Assembly: GCF_001921205.1 (NCBI RefSeq)
Contig: NZ_MSIE01000043.1
Location: forward strand, 1-64,000
Direction of reading: 5' to 3'
DNA: 64,000 nt
From: Actinophytocola xanthii
Lineage (GTDB): Bacteria; Actinomycetota; Actinomycetes; Mycobacteriales; Pseudonocardiaceae
Shown here: in pieces, positions 1 through 6,913 of the stretch
Layout of the letters: the number at the start of each line of letters is the position of its first letter
How positions within the stretch are numbered: position 1 is the first letter of the stretch
Notes under the pieces: model-generated
The model's input: only the letters and a program-made list of their open reading frames with translations
What the model was told of the DNA's origin: nothing
Databases searched by the model: none
Program-made: the position numbers and the translations under genes

Positions 1-1
1 G

Positions 2-154
2 ACCGGTGTCTCGGAGATCGCCTCGAACATCGCCGGGGTGGCCGACGCCTCCCAGGCGACCACGATAAGCGTCACCGACACCACCAAGGCCTCCCAGGAC
101 CTGGCCAAGCTGTCCACCAGCCTCCAGTCCCAGGTCAGCCGCTTCACCATCTGA
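2..154 (+). CDS. Methyl-accepting chemotaxis protein, C-terminal end (partial)
   Basis: Only the last 50 codons and the TGA stop are in the window; the start lies upstream. The peptide has the Ala/Ser/Thr-rich heptad pattern of the far end of an MCP signalling coiled coil (SNIAGVADASQATTISVTDT, then SQDLAKLSTSLQSQVSRF). This region packs against CheA/CheW in chemotaxis receptors. The ending in a short QVSRF-type tail is typical of actinobacterial MCPs. Its presence hints at a motile organism. Family call is from sequence pattern only; a related HAMP/MCP-domain protein without chemotaxis function is possible. Confidence 0.75.
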   Translation, partial: TGVSEIASNIAGVADASQATTISVTDTTKASQDLAKLSTSLQSQVSRFTI

Positions 155-179
155 CGGTGGAGCTCTGATCGAGGCAGAA

Positions 180-220
180 ACCGCGGCGCCGCCCACGAGG
201 GCGGCGCCGCGGTCGTTTTC
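180..220 (+). terminator. Rho-independent terminator after the MCP gene
   Basis: A 14-bp perfect stem (arm 180-193, arm 200-213) with a short loop is followed by CGTTTTC. It sits 26 bases after the MCP stop and ends that transcript. Confidence 0.85.
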
Positions 221-333
221 AGGCGATTGCTTTATTCTGAATATTCGGTGAGTCGGCTTGTGACGTCAGTTTCCCGTGTCCTCGCCGCCGTGGAACGCCA
301 TGAGTAAACCCTCTCGTGCTGGTGTGGCCGCGA

Positions 334-1578
334 TCAGGGCTCCGGCCACAGGAAACGGATACCGTAGTTCTCGCGGGGTTGACACTTCCCCATGAACGTG
401 TGCTCGACGGCCCCGTCCACGATGGTGAGCAGGCGCGGGTCCTTGTCGGGCGGTGGCTCTCGCCGTTCTCGTTCCGTCTGTTCCGCGTACCACCAGGTTG
501 TTTCTGGAACGTGGTGCTCGTCGAACCGGACTCGGATCGTCAACCCGCTGATCGGGACGTGGCCATGGAGAAGCTTCCCGGGGGCTATGCCGTGGTGGTC
601 AACCTCGACATTGACCCCAACTCGTTCTTCGATTGACCCTTCGTTCACTGCCTCTGAGGAGAAGTAGTGCTTCTGTCCTCGGTGCAAAGTAGTCGGAAAG
701 ACGAGCCTCGTCAACACGGGGTCCCCGGGCCGTGTCGGCGCCAGTATTTCGGCTCGGCAACCCCACAGTGGGCGCACTGGAATGTCCGTTAGTCCTGTTT
801 CATCTACGGACCCGCCGAGCGCTGTCGCCATGTACGCATCCACATTGTCCTCACGAGCGGTGACGAGGCGTTCGGTGATCCGCCGGTAGACCGTCCGCGC
901 GCGCATGAAGACCGTGGTGACGAAGAGATCAAGGAAAACCGGCTGTGCGCTCTTGGAAGGGCGCCGATAGCCGATAGCGGAATCGCGCGGCTCGCTGGTC
1001 GCAGTGTGTTCTCGGGCGAGCGTCACCTCAGTCTTTCGGGCGAGCTTGACATACTGCTGCCAGTCAGAGCCGCCGGCCGCGACGACCTCGAGGCGCTCGG
1101 TCAGGGCGGGAACCAACCTTTCGGTCAGACCTCGGTTCCACGCTCTGTGCATGGGGGTCGTCGTGGTCGGTGTCGGATCGCCGAAGATCCCGGGGACCGC
1201 CATGAGTTGACGGAATCGGTCACCGAGGGACGACTTCCACGGCTCCGTGATCTCGGGTCGGCGTGGGAGTCGAAACGCGGCGATCAAGGTGTTCCTGCGG
1301 CGGGAGTCAGCCGACGAGCCGACCGCGTTGATCAGGTCGACTATCAGGCCCCACAGTAGGAGCGCTCGCGTCTCCGCCGTGTCACACGGCACGGACATGA
1401 TGGGGACGATCAGAGCCTTGAGTTCCGCGGCCGAGTCGCTGTCCGGCTTCTCGACGGCATCGAGGAGCAGGCCGAACGGCTTGGCGTATCTCCTGGTCGC
1501 GAGCCATCGCAGAGATCCCTCGATCAATGACCTTCTTTTGTCAAGATCGTCGCGGTTCGATATCAGCTTCTCGGCCAC
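334..1578 (-). CDS. Hypothetical protein, 414 aa
   Basis: Not firmly recognised. The first third is alpha-helical and Leu-rich. The C-terminal third reads like a beta domain (VPISGLTIRVRFDEHHVPE, then WWYAEQTERERR and a KCQPRENYGI motif). As I recall, that C-terminal arrangement occurs in actinomycete proteins annotated as XRE-type regulators, but no helix-turn-helix is evident here. GTG at 1578 is preferred because GGAGGAG (1587-1581) lies just upstream; an in-frame GTG at 1614 would add 12 Arg/Gly-rich residues without a good ribosome site. GC content is visibly lower than in neighbouring genes, which suggests a horizontally acquired or poorly ameliorated gene. No signal peptide or transmembrane segment is seen. 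Confidence 0.6.
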   Translation of the reverse strand: MAEKLISNRDDLDKRRSLIEGSLRWLATRRYAKPFGLLLDAVEKPDSDSAAELKALIVPIMSVPCDTAETRALLLWGLIVDLINAVGSSADSRRRNTLIAAFRLPRRPEITEPWKSSLGDRFRQLMAVPGIFGDPTPTTTTPMHRAWNRGLTERLVPALTERLEVVAAGGSDWQQYVKLARKTEVTLAREHTATSEPRDSAIGYRRPSKSAQPVFLDLFVTTVFMRARTVYRRITERLVTAREDNVDAYMATALGGSVDETGLTDIPVRPLWGCRAEILAPTRPGDPVLTRLVFPTTLHRGQKHYFSSEAVNEGSIEERVGVNVEVDHHGIAPGKLLHGHVPISGLTIRVRFDEHHVPETTWWYAEQTERERREPPPDKDPRLLTIVDGAVEHTFMGKCQPRENYGIRFLWPEP

Positions 1579-1870
1579 CGCTCCTCCGCCCCGACGTCGG
1601 CGACAGGTGGACACGGTCGGCGACGGATGAACAGGAAGCGGAGACGGTCCAACACGCTACGGCAAAGCCCTGGCGACCAGAAACCAGACCGCGACAGCAA
1701 AAGCCAGACTACGCCGAACTTCCCTGAGCACCTCCGCCCCTTACCGTGGACTTGCGCCTACCCCGGCCGCCACGCCCTCGTCAGACTTGAGATACGTCGA
1801 ACAATAGCCGAAGCGTGTTACGGAGCGCGACGTGTCCAATTGACAGCGCGGCCAGAAGAAAGGACACGCC

Positions 1871-2080
1871 ATGAGTGAAGATCAGAACCTGGTGAGGTCA
1901 GCAGGCGGCCCGCCGTCGCCCGGGCGAGGCACGCAGGCGGTAATGGGGATCATCAACGGAGCCCTGGTCGGTGTGGGTACGCTTTATCTGGCCACCAAGT
2001 CCATTGCCGTAGCGGCTGTCGGTGCGATCACCGCGACGGCGTTGGCCGGGCTGTACCTGCTTTTATCGCGCCGTTCGTGA
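1871..2080 (+). CDS. Small membrane protein, 69 aa
   Basis: A short protein with a polar Gly/Pro-rich N-terminus (about 24 residues) followed by two adjoining hydrophobic stretches: MGIINGALVGVGTLYLAT and AVAAVGAITATALAGLYLLL. It ends in the positively charged SRRS, so it is probably a small inner-membrane protein with one or two helices and a cytoplasmic tail. GAAAGGA sits 8 bases before the ATG. The preceding 292 bases (1579-1870) are AT-richer than average, with no other gene evident. Function unknown; a holin-like or stress membrane peptide cannot be excluded. Confidence 0.6.
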   Translation: MSEDQNLVRSAGGPPSPGRGTQAVMGIINGALVGVGTLYLATKSIAVAAVGAITATALAGLYLLLSRRS

Positions 2081-2090
2081 GCTGTGGAAT

Positions 2091-2486
2091 TCACAGCGAG
2101 TAGAGGTCCTTCAGGTGCCCCTGGAAGTGCGGGCAGGTGGCGAGGTCCTCGTGCTCGCAGGACAGGGCGGTCTCCAGGAGGGCCTTCGCCGCCGTCAAGC
2201 TGGCGATTCTCGTGGTCAGGGTCTCGTGGTGGCGGGTGAGGACCTCCCGACGAGTGCCCGGACCGGAGGCGGCGAACATCGTCCGGATGTCGGCCAGGGA
2301 CAACCCGGCCTCCTTCGCCCGGAGGATCGCCGCCACGCGGTAGAGATCGGCCGGGGTGAAGCGGCGGCGGGAGCCGTACACCCGGGCCGGCTCGAGCAGC
2401 CCGACCGACTCCCAGTGGCGCAGGACATGGGTCGGCAGGCTGAAGTGACCCGCGACCTCCCCGATCGTCAGCTCGCTTGACTTCAT
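2091..2486 (-). CDS. MerR family transcriptional regulator
   Basis: Winged helix-turn-helix at residues 5-70: LTIGEVAGHFSLPTHVLRHW then a GLLEPAR wing and a YGSRRRF turn, as in MerR proteins. A coiled-coil dimerisation helix follows (about 80-115), then a C-terminal CEHEDLATCPHFQGH segment whose Cys/His residues could bind a metal or thiol ligand. At 131 residues it resembles the short metal/redox-type MerR members. It is divergent from the methyltransferase gene at 2515, and the shared 22-bp dyad overlaps its own start codon, implying autoregulation as well as control of the methyltransferase. The ATG at 2486 is chosen since the upstream alternative (2516) would place the operator inside the gene. 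Confidence 0.85.
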   Translation of the reverse strand: MKSSELTIGEVAGHFSLPTHVLRHWESVGLLEPARVYGSRRRFTPADLYRVAAILRAKEAGLSLADIRTMFAASGPGTRREVLTRHHETLTTRIASLTAAKALLETALSCEHEDLATCPHFQGHLKDLYSL

Positions 2487-2507
2487 GTGGACATTAAGTC
2501 CGAGCAT
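2477..2507 (+). promoter_or_regulatory. MerR-type promoter and operator for the methyltransferase
   Basis: TTGACT (2477-2482), a 19-bp spacer and a weak -10 at 2502-2507. Inside is a dyad, GACTTCATGT (2479-2488), GG, then ACATTAAGTC (2491-2500), symmetric at 9 of 10 positions. The long spacer with a central dyad is the hallmark of MerR activation. The -10 would start transcription at or next to ATG 2515, a leaderless start. Confidence 0.7.
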
Positions 2508-2514
2508 GGGCGGC

Positions 2515-3222
2515 ATGTCGAACCTGCTGAATCTTCTCGATCGTGTCGACTCGCTACCCGGTGCGGCTGAGCTGCGCAGACGCTCCTACGAGCTGCTCGG
2601 CGACGTCACCGGCCGGCTGGTGGTGGACGTGGGGTGTGGGGGTGGACGCGCGGTCGCCGAGCTGGGCGACCTCGGTGCCCGAGCCGTGGGCGTCGACCTG
2701 GACGAGGAGATGGTGCGTGCCGCACGGAGCCGGTGGGACGGGGACTTCCGGGTGGGCAGCGCCCTCGAGCTGCCGTTCGAGGACGGCGAGGTGGTGGGCT
2801 ACCGCGCCGACAAGGTGCTGCACACGCTCGCCGAGCCGGCCGACGCCCTGCGTGAGGCCCGGCGGGTGCTCACCCCCGGCGGCCGGGCCGTCCTGCTCGG
2901 CCAGGACTGGGACACCATCGTCATCGACTCCGACCGGCCCGCGCTGACCCGCCGCCTCGTCCGGGCCAGGGCGGACACCGTCCCCTCGCCGCGGGTCGCT
3001 CGCGCCTACCGGACCCTGCTGGTGGACGCCGGGTTCGTCGACCCGGTCGTCGAGGTGCGTACCGTCGTCTTCACCGACGACACCGCTCTCGCCGTGCTGG
3101 TCTCGCTGACCAGCGGCGCGCCGGAGCTGACCGACGACTGGATGGCCGAGCAACGGGAACGGGTCGCGGCGAACCGCGCCTTCGTTGCCGTGCCGCTGTT
3201 CCTCGTTGCGGCTCGCCGCTGA
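2515..3222 (+). CDS. Class I SAM-dependent methyltransferase, 235 aa
   Basis: SAM-binding motif I is VVDVGCGGGRAV (about residue 36), followed by the acidic VGVDLDEEM loop that holds the ribose, and the post-motif PGGRAVLLGQDW. This is a type 11 (UbiE/ubiquinone-like) fold. Substrate unknown; small-molecule methylation is likely. ATG 2515 is favoured over 2485 and 2506 because the upstream MerR-type promoter would place the transcript start here and 2485 lies inside the operator. The divergent MerR gene suggests induction by a small ligand, as for drug or metabolite methyltransferases. Confidence 0.85.
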   Translation: MSNLLNLLDRVDSLPGAAELRRRSYELLGDVTGRLVVDVGCGGGRAVAELGDLGARAVGVDLDEEMVRAARSRWDGDFRVGSALELPFEDGEVVGYRADKVLHTLAEPADALREARRVLTPGGRAVLLGQDWDTIVIDSDRPALTRRLVRARADTVPSPRVARAYRTLLVDAGFVDPVVEVRTVVFTDDTALAVLVSLTSGAPELTDDWMAEQRERVAANRAFVAVPLFLVAARR

Positions 3223-3364
3223 TCGTGGGTGGCGTCGAGGGCGGGTCGAGTGTCGTTGTTCGGGGGTCCCTCCCGCCCCACCATGGAGTCACCTGGCCGG
3301 TGACGGGCGCGTTGGCCCACGTCGCCGGTCAGTTCCATGTCTGACGACTGAGAACCCGGCAGCG

Positions 3365-3526
3365 GTGTGTACGCTGGCGGCCCTGGGTACTTCTCGCTCG
3401 GCGGCGCCGCCACGTACCGGGGGAGCCGTCATCACGCTGTCCGAACCGGACGGTGAGATCGCCGAGGCCGTGGTGGGGGCGGTGGCCCGTTGCCCACCCT
3501 GCCAGACCCGGGAGCCCTGTGAATGA
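3365..3526 (+). CDS. Possible small ORF (53 aa) coupled to the nitronate monooxygenase
   Basis: A GTG-started frame whose TGA overlaps the ATG of the next gene (ATGA at 3523-3526), so translation could be coupled. The peptide is acidic in the middle (SEPDGEIAEAVVGAVARC) and has a C-terminal CPPC pair plus a final Cys. No clear Shine-Dalgarno and no family recognised. The rest of the 300-base gap (3223-3364) shows nothing I can identify. Confidence 0.25.
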   Translation: MCTLAALGTSRSAAPPRTGGAVITLSEPDGEIAEAVVGAVARCPPCQTREPCE

Positions 3527-4560
3527 TTCTCGATGAGCTGACCCAACCGGTCGTGCAGGCGCCGATGGCCGGTGGACCGTCGACCCCGGCACTGGCCGCC
3601 GCCGTCTCCGCGGCGGGTGGGCTCGGCTTCCTGGCCGCCGGGTACCTCACCCCCGAGGCCGTGCGCGAGCAGATCAGGGCCACCCGGGAGCTGACCGACC
3701 AGCCGTTCGGCGTCAACATCTTCGTCCCCGACACGTCTACTGTGGACGGCAGGGAGCTGGCGGGGTACCGGGACCGGCTCGATGTCGAGGCACGCCGGTA
3801 CGGTGTCGCGCTGGGCGAACCGGCGGACGACGACGACGGCTGGCTCGGCAAGCTGGCCGTGGTGCGCGAGGAGCGGGTCGCCGTCGTGAGCTTCACCTTC
3901 GGTTGCCCCGACCCCGCTGTCCTGGCCGAACTGCGGGAGGCCGGGTGCACCACGGTCGTCACCGTGACCTCGGCGGGCGAGGCGTTGGCCGCGGTGGCCG
4001 CCGGCGCGGACGCACTGTGCGTACAGGGCGCCGAGGCCGGCGGGCACCGCGGCACCTTCCACAACACCGACCCGATCGACGACACCGCTCTGCTCCCGTT
4101 GTTGCGCAAGGTGTCCGCTGCGGTGGCCGTTCCGCTGATCGCGACCGGCGGGCTTTCCGGCGGGCGGGACGTCGCCGCCGTACTGGTCGCCGGCGCGCGC
4201 GCCGCGCAGCTCGGCACGTTGTTCCTGACCTGCGCGGAGGCGGGAACGAACCCCCTTCACCGGGCTGCGGTCGCCGGCGAGCGCCGGACCGCGGTGACCC
4301 GCGCGTTCACCGGCCGCCCCGCTCGTGGCCTGGTCAACCGGTTCATGACCGAGCACTCGGCGGCCGCGCCGGCCGCCTACCCCCACCTCCACCACCTCAC
4401 CAAGGGGCTGCGTCGCGCCGGCGACCCGGAGGCCATGTCGCTGTGGGCCGGCCAGGCGCACGAGTTCGCCAGGGAGGTCCCGGCCGCCGACCTGGTCCGG
4501 GAGCTCGGCGCGCAGGCCCGCGTCGCTCTCGCGGAGACCGCCGCACGCTGGCCGAACTAG
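3523..4560 (+). CDS. Nitronate monooxygenase (2-nitropropane dioxygenase family)
   Basis: FMN-dependent TIM-barrel enzyme that oxidises alkyl nitronates such as propionate 3-nitronate to carbonyl compounds and nitrite, in the cytoplasm. The N-terminal QAPMAGG (residue 12) and the QGAEAGGHRGTF motif (about 167-178), carrying the proposed catalytic His, are diagnostic. VPLIATGGLSGG (about 206) and GARAAQLGTLFL hold the FMN phosphate. The 345-residue length is normal for class I NMO. No operon partner is obvious. The gene begins exactly at the stop of a doubtful small ORF, and the next gene starts 32 bases downstream from its own promoter. Confidence 0.92.
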   Translation: MILDELTQPVVQAPMAGGPSTPALAAAVSAAGGLGFLAAGYLTPEAVREQIRATRELTDQPFGVNIFVPDTSTVDGRELAGYRDRLDVEARRYGVALGEPADDDDGWLGKLAVVREERVAVVSFTFGCPDPAVLAELREAGCTTVVTVTSAGEALAAVAAGADALCVQGAEAGGHRGTFHNTDPIDDTALLPLLRKVSAAVAVPLIATGGLSGGRDVAAVLVAGARAAQLGTLFLTCAEAGTNPLHRAAVAGERRTAVTRAFTGRPARGLVNRFMTEHSAAAPAAYPHLHHLTKGLRRAGDPEAMSLWAGQAHEFAREVPAADLVRELGAQARVALAETAARWPN

Positions 4561-4579
4561 TTTTGTCGGTGCCCCCGGC

Positions 4580-4585
4580 TAGCTT
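4580..4585 (+). promoter_or_regulatory. Leaderless -10 box for the VOC gene
   Basis: TAGCTT lies 6 bases before ATG 4592, placing transcription start at the start codon. No Shine-Dalgarno is present. Confidence 0.5.
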
Positions 4586-4591
4586 CGTCTC

Positions 4592-5032
4592 ATGACGACC
4601 ACGTGGGGATTGACCATCGACTGCGCCCGTCCCGGCGAGTTGGCGAAGTTCTGGGCGCTCGCGCTCGGCTACGTCGAGCCGGCCTCGCCGCCCGGCTTCG
4701 CGTCGTGGGAGGAGTGGTTCCGCCACCACGACGTGCCCGAGGAGGAGTGGGACGACGGCGCCCTGCTCACCCCTCCGGACGACGTCGGGCCGACGTTGTC
4801 GTTGTTGAAGGTGCCCGAGCCCAAGACGGTCAAGAACCGATTACACCTGGATCTGAAGGTCGGCGGCGGCCGGGACCAGCCGTGGGAGGAGAGATGGCCG
4901 CGGGTGCTGGCCGAGGTCGAGCGGCTGACCGCGGCCGGTGCCACCGTCGTCCAGCGTTTCGACGGCGCCGACGGCCGCGGCGATCACTTCGTGCTGGCCG
5001 ATCCCGAGGGCAACGAGTTCTGCGTGGTGTGA
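4592..5032 (+). CDS. VOC superfamily (glyoxalase-like) protein
   Basis: 146 residues with the two-module beta-alpha-beta-beta-beta layout of vicinal-oxygen-chelate proteins. It starts with WGLTIDCARPGELAKFWALAL and ends with RGDHFVLADPEGNEFCVV, the usual last strand with a metal-binding Glu; NRLHLDLKV supplies the central His. It belongs to the actinobacterial glyoxalase-like group in which many members have no assigned reaction, so binding of a small ligand or antibiotic is as likely as catalysis. It lies between nitronate monooxygenase and the exporter operon with no sign of co-transcription. Confidence 0.8.
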   Translation: MTTTWGLTIDCARPGELAKFWALALGYVEPASPPGFASWEEWFRHHDVPEEEWDDGALLTPPDDVGPTLSLLKVPEPKTVKNRLHLDLKVGGGRDQPWEERWPRVLAEVERLTAAGATVVQRFDGADGRGDHFVLADPEGNEFCVV

Positions 5033-5065
5033 CCGGTCACTAGGGCACGTCCTCGCCGATCCCAC

Positions 5066-5096
5066 TTGACCTTGACGCTGGGTCAACCCTCGATCC
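5066..5096 (+). promoter_or_regulatory. MerR-type promoter upstream of the DUF1048/ABC operon
   Basis: TTGACC at 5066-5071 and a -10 region 19 bp later (5091-5096), with the dyad TTGAC-N5-GTCAA at 5072-5086 inside the spacer. The layout matches the other MerR-type promoters in this window. The likely regulator is the MerR protein encoded at the end of this operon (6914-7708). Confidence 0.55.
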
Positions 5097-5101
5097 TTCT
5101 G

Positions 5102-5148
5102 GTGGGAGCCTCCTTGCGGAACGACCGCGATGGCTCCACGAAGGAGGC
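5102..5148 (+). promoter_or_regulatory. Possible RNA switch hiding the Shine-Dalgarno
   Basis: GCCTCCTT (5108-5115) is perfectly complementary to AAGGAGGC (5141-5148), which contains the Shine-Dalgarno of the next gene. An overlapping upstream arm, 5102-5110, pairs with GGCTCCAC (5132-5139) with one bulge. The two helices cross, so only one can form at a time. This suggests an on/off translational switch in the roughly 50-base leader. Confidence 0.4.
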
Positions 5149-5153
5149 ACACG

Positions 5154-5285
5154 GTGACGACGTTCATCGAGAGGATTCTCGGCGCCAAGCGTCGGTGGTG
5201 GGCGTACCGGGCGCCCGTCAGCGCGCTTTCCGCGGGCCACGCCGTCGAGCGCGCTGAAGTACACGACGGACGGTCCCGCTCATGA
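5154..5285 (+). CDS. Truncated DUF1048-like protein, 43 aa
   Basis: GTG start with a strong AAGGAGG (5141-5147). The peptide VTTFIERILGAKRRWWAYRA resembles the N-terminus of DUF1048 proteins (FIEKI..KRRWxxYKARxxALP), which are about 100-120 residues long and are usually encoded beside PadR regulators and DrrAB-type exporters. Here only about 30 matching residues remain; an unrelated tail (about residues 29-43) then runs to a TGA overlapping the ABC gene start (ATGA, 5282-5285). It looks like a gene whose middle and end were lost but whose start was kept for translational coupling to the exporter. The DUF1048 call is from memory of the family consensus. Confidence 0.5.
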   Translation: MTTFIERILGAKRRWWAYRAPVSALSAGHAVERAEVHDGRSRS

Positions 5286-6115
5286 CCGCCCATCCGGCGA
5301 CCGAGGCGGCGATTCGCGTGCGGGGTCTGGAGAAGTCGTACGGGAAGGTGGAGGTGCTGTGCGGCGTCGACTTTGACGTGGCGCGGGGCAGTATCTTCGC
5401 TCTGCTCGGCTCCAACGGTGCGGGCAAGACGACGGTCGTGCGCATCCTGTCGACGTTGTTGAAGGCTGATGCGGGGACGGCCAGCGTCAACGGCTTCGAC
5501 GTCGCCACGCAGGCCGCGGACGTGCGCGAGTCCATCAGCCTCACCGGACAGTTTGCCGCCGTCGACGAGATCCTCAGCGGTCGGGAGAACCTCGTTCTGG
5601 TCGCCAGGTTGCGGCACCTGGAAAACCCGCACGCGGTCGCGGATGACCTGCTCGGGCGGTTCTCGCTGACCGACGCGGGCACCCGCAGGGTGTCGACCTA
5701 TTCGGGTGGCATGCGCCGGCGGCTGGACATCGCGATGAGCCTCATCGGGAATTCGCCGGTGATCTTCCTGGACGAGCCGACCACCGGGCTCGACCCCGAG
5801 GCACGTGTCGAGGTATGGGAGACGGTCAAGCAGCTCGCTGGCGACGGCACGACGGTGCTGCTCACCACGCAGTACCTCAACGAGGCCGAACAGCTGGCCG
5901 ACCGGATCGCGATCCTGCACCAGGGCCGGATCATCGCGAACGGCACCCTCACCGAGCTCAAGCAGCTCCTGCCGCCCGCCACGGTCGAGTACGTCGAGAA
6001 GCAGCCGACCCTGGAGGAGGTCTTCCTCGCGATCGTCGGCGGTAGCCACAAGAGGAGCGACAACGGGGCCGCCAAGAGCGGTGACACGAGCGACGCCACC
6101 GGCACGAGCAACTAG
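5282..6115 (+). CDS. ABC exporter ATP-binding protein (DrrA-like)
   Basis: ATPase subunit of an ABC-2 exporter for drugs or hydrophobic compounds. Walker A is GSNGAGKTT (about residue 44), then a Q-loop (SLTGQFAAVDE), signature STYSGGMRRRLDIAMSL and Walker B VIFLDEPTTGLDPEAR with the following D-loop. The C-terminus is short: 277 residues against about 310-330 for DrrA, so part of the C-terminal regulatory domain is missing, and the tail is Ser/Gly/Lys-rich. It overlaps the truncated DUF1048 ORF by ATGA and is followed 9 bases later by its permease. Substrate unknown; a role in self-protection or stress is inferred from family. Confidence 0.9.
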   Translation: MTAHPATEAAIRVRGLEKSYGKVEVLCGVDFDVARGSIFALLGSNGAGKTTVVRILSTLLKADAGTASVNGFDVATQAADVRESISLTGQFAAVDEILSGRENLVLVARLRHLENPHAVADDLLGRFSLTDAGTRRVSTYSGGMRRRLDIAMSLIGNSPVIFLDEPTTGLDPEARVEVWETVKQLAGDGTTVLLTTQYLNEAEQLADRIAILHQGRIIANGTLTELKQLLPPATVEYVEKQPTLEEVFLAIVGGSHKRSDNGAAKSGDTSDATGTSN

Positions 6116-6124
6116 GGAACGAGG

Positions 6125-6886
6125 ATGACCACCTACTTCTTCGGCGACACCGCCGTGCTCACCGGCCGCACCCTGCGCCATGTCACGCGCAGCGTGGACA
6201 CCGTCATCACGACCGCGATCACGCCGGTCGCCATGATGCTGATGTTCGTCTACGTGTTCGGCGGCGCGATCGACACCGGGTCGGACAAGTATGTGAACTA
6301 CATGCTGCCCGGCATCCTGCTGATCACGATCGCGTCGGGCGTCGCCTACACCGCGCTGCGGCTGTTCACCGACATGACGAGCGGGATCTTCGAGCGATTC
6401 CAGTCCATGCCGATCGCACGGTCGGGCGTGCTGTGGGCACATGTGCTGACGTCGCTGGTCGCCAACCTGATCTCGCTCATGGTCGTCGTGGGCGTCGCCT
6501 TGCTGATGGGCTTCCGCTCGGGGGCAGGTGTGTCGGCCTGGCTCGCGGTCGCGGGCATCCTGCTCCTGTTCACCCTGGCGTTGACGTGGATTGCCGTGAT
6601 CGCCGGTCTCTCCGCGAAAACGGCGGAAGGCGGGGGCGCGTTCGCCTATCCGCTCATCTTCCTGCCGTTCGTCAGCTCGGCGTTCGTGCCCACGGGGACG
6701 ATGCCTGGCGCGGTGCGCGCCTTCGCCGAGAACCAGCCGGTGACCGCCATCGTCAACACGATCCGCAGCCTGTTTGCCCAGCAGCCAGTCGGCGACGACA
6801 TCTGGGTCGCCCTCGCCTGGTGCGTCGGGATCCTTGTCGTGGCGTACATCTTCGCGATGATCGCCTATCGCCGGAAAGTCGCCTGA
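6125..6886 (+). CDS. ABC-2 type exporter permease (DrrB-like)
   Basis: 253 residues with about six hydrophobic segments and the ABC-2 consensus near the C-terminus (FLPFVSSAFVPTGTMPGAVR, then ENQPVTAIVNTIRSL). N-terminal TLRHVTRSVDTVITTAITPV is the usual cytoplasmic amphipathic start. It pairs with the ATPase encoded 9 bases upstream; two ATPase and two permease chains would form the transporter in the cytoplasmic membrane. Confidence 0.9.
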   Translation: MTTYFFGDTAVLTGRTLRHVTRSVDTVITTAITPVAMMLMFVYVFGGAIDTGSDKYVNYMLPGILLITIASGVAYTALRLFTDMTSGIFERFQSMPIARSGVLWAHVLTSLVANLISLMVVVGVALLMGFRSGAGVSAWLAVAGILLLFTLALTWIAVIAGLSAKTAEGGGAFAYPLIFLPFVSSAFVPTGTMPGAVRAFAENQPVTAIVNTIRSLFAQQPVGDDIWVALAWCVGILVVAYIFAMIAYRRKVA

Positions 6887-6913
6887 GCCAATCAGAGTGG
6901 CAGGCTGGGATTC

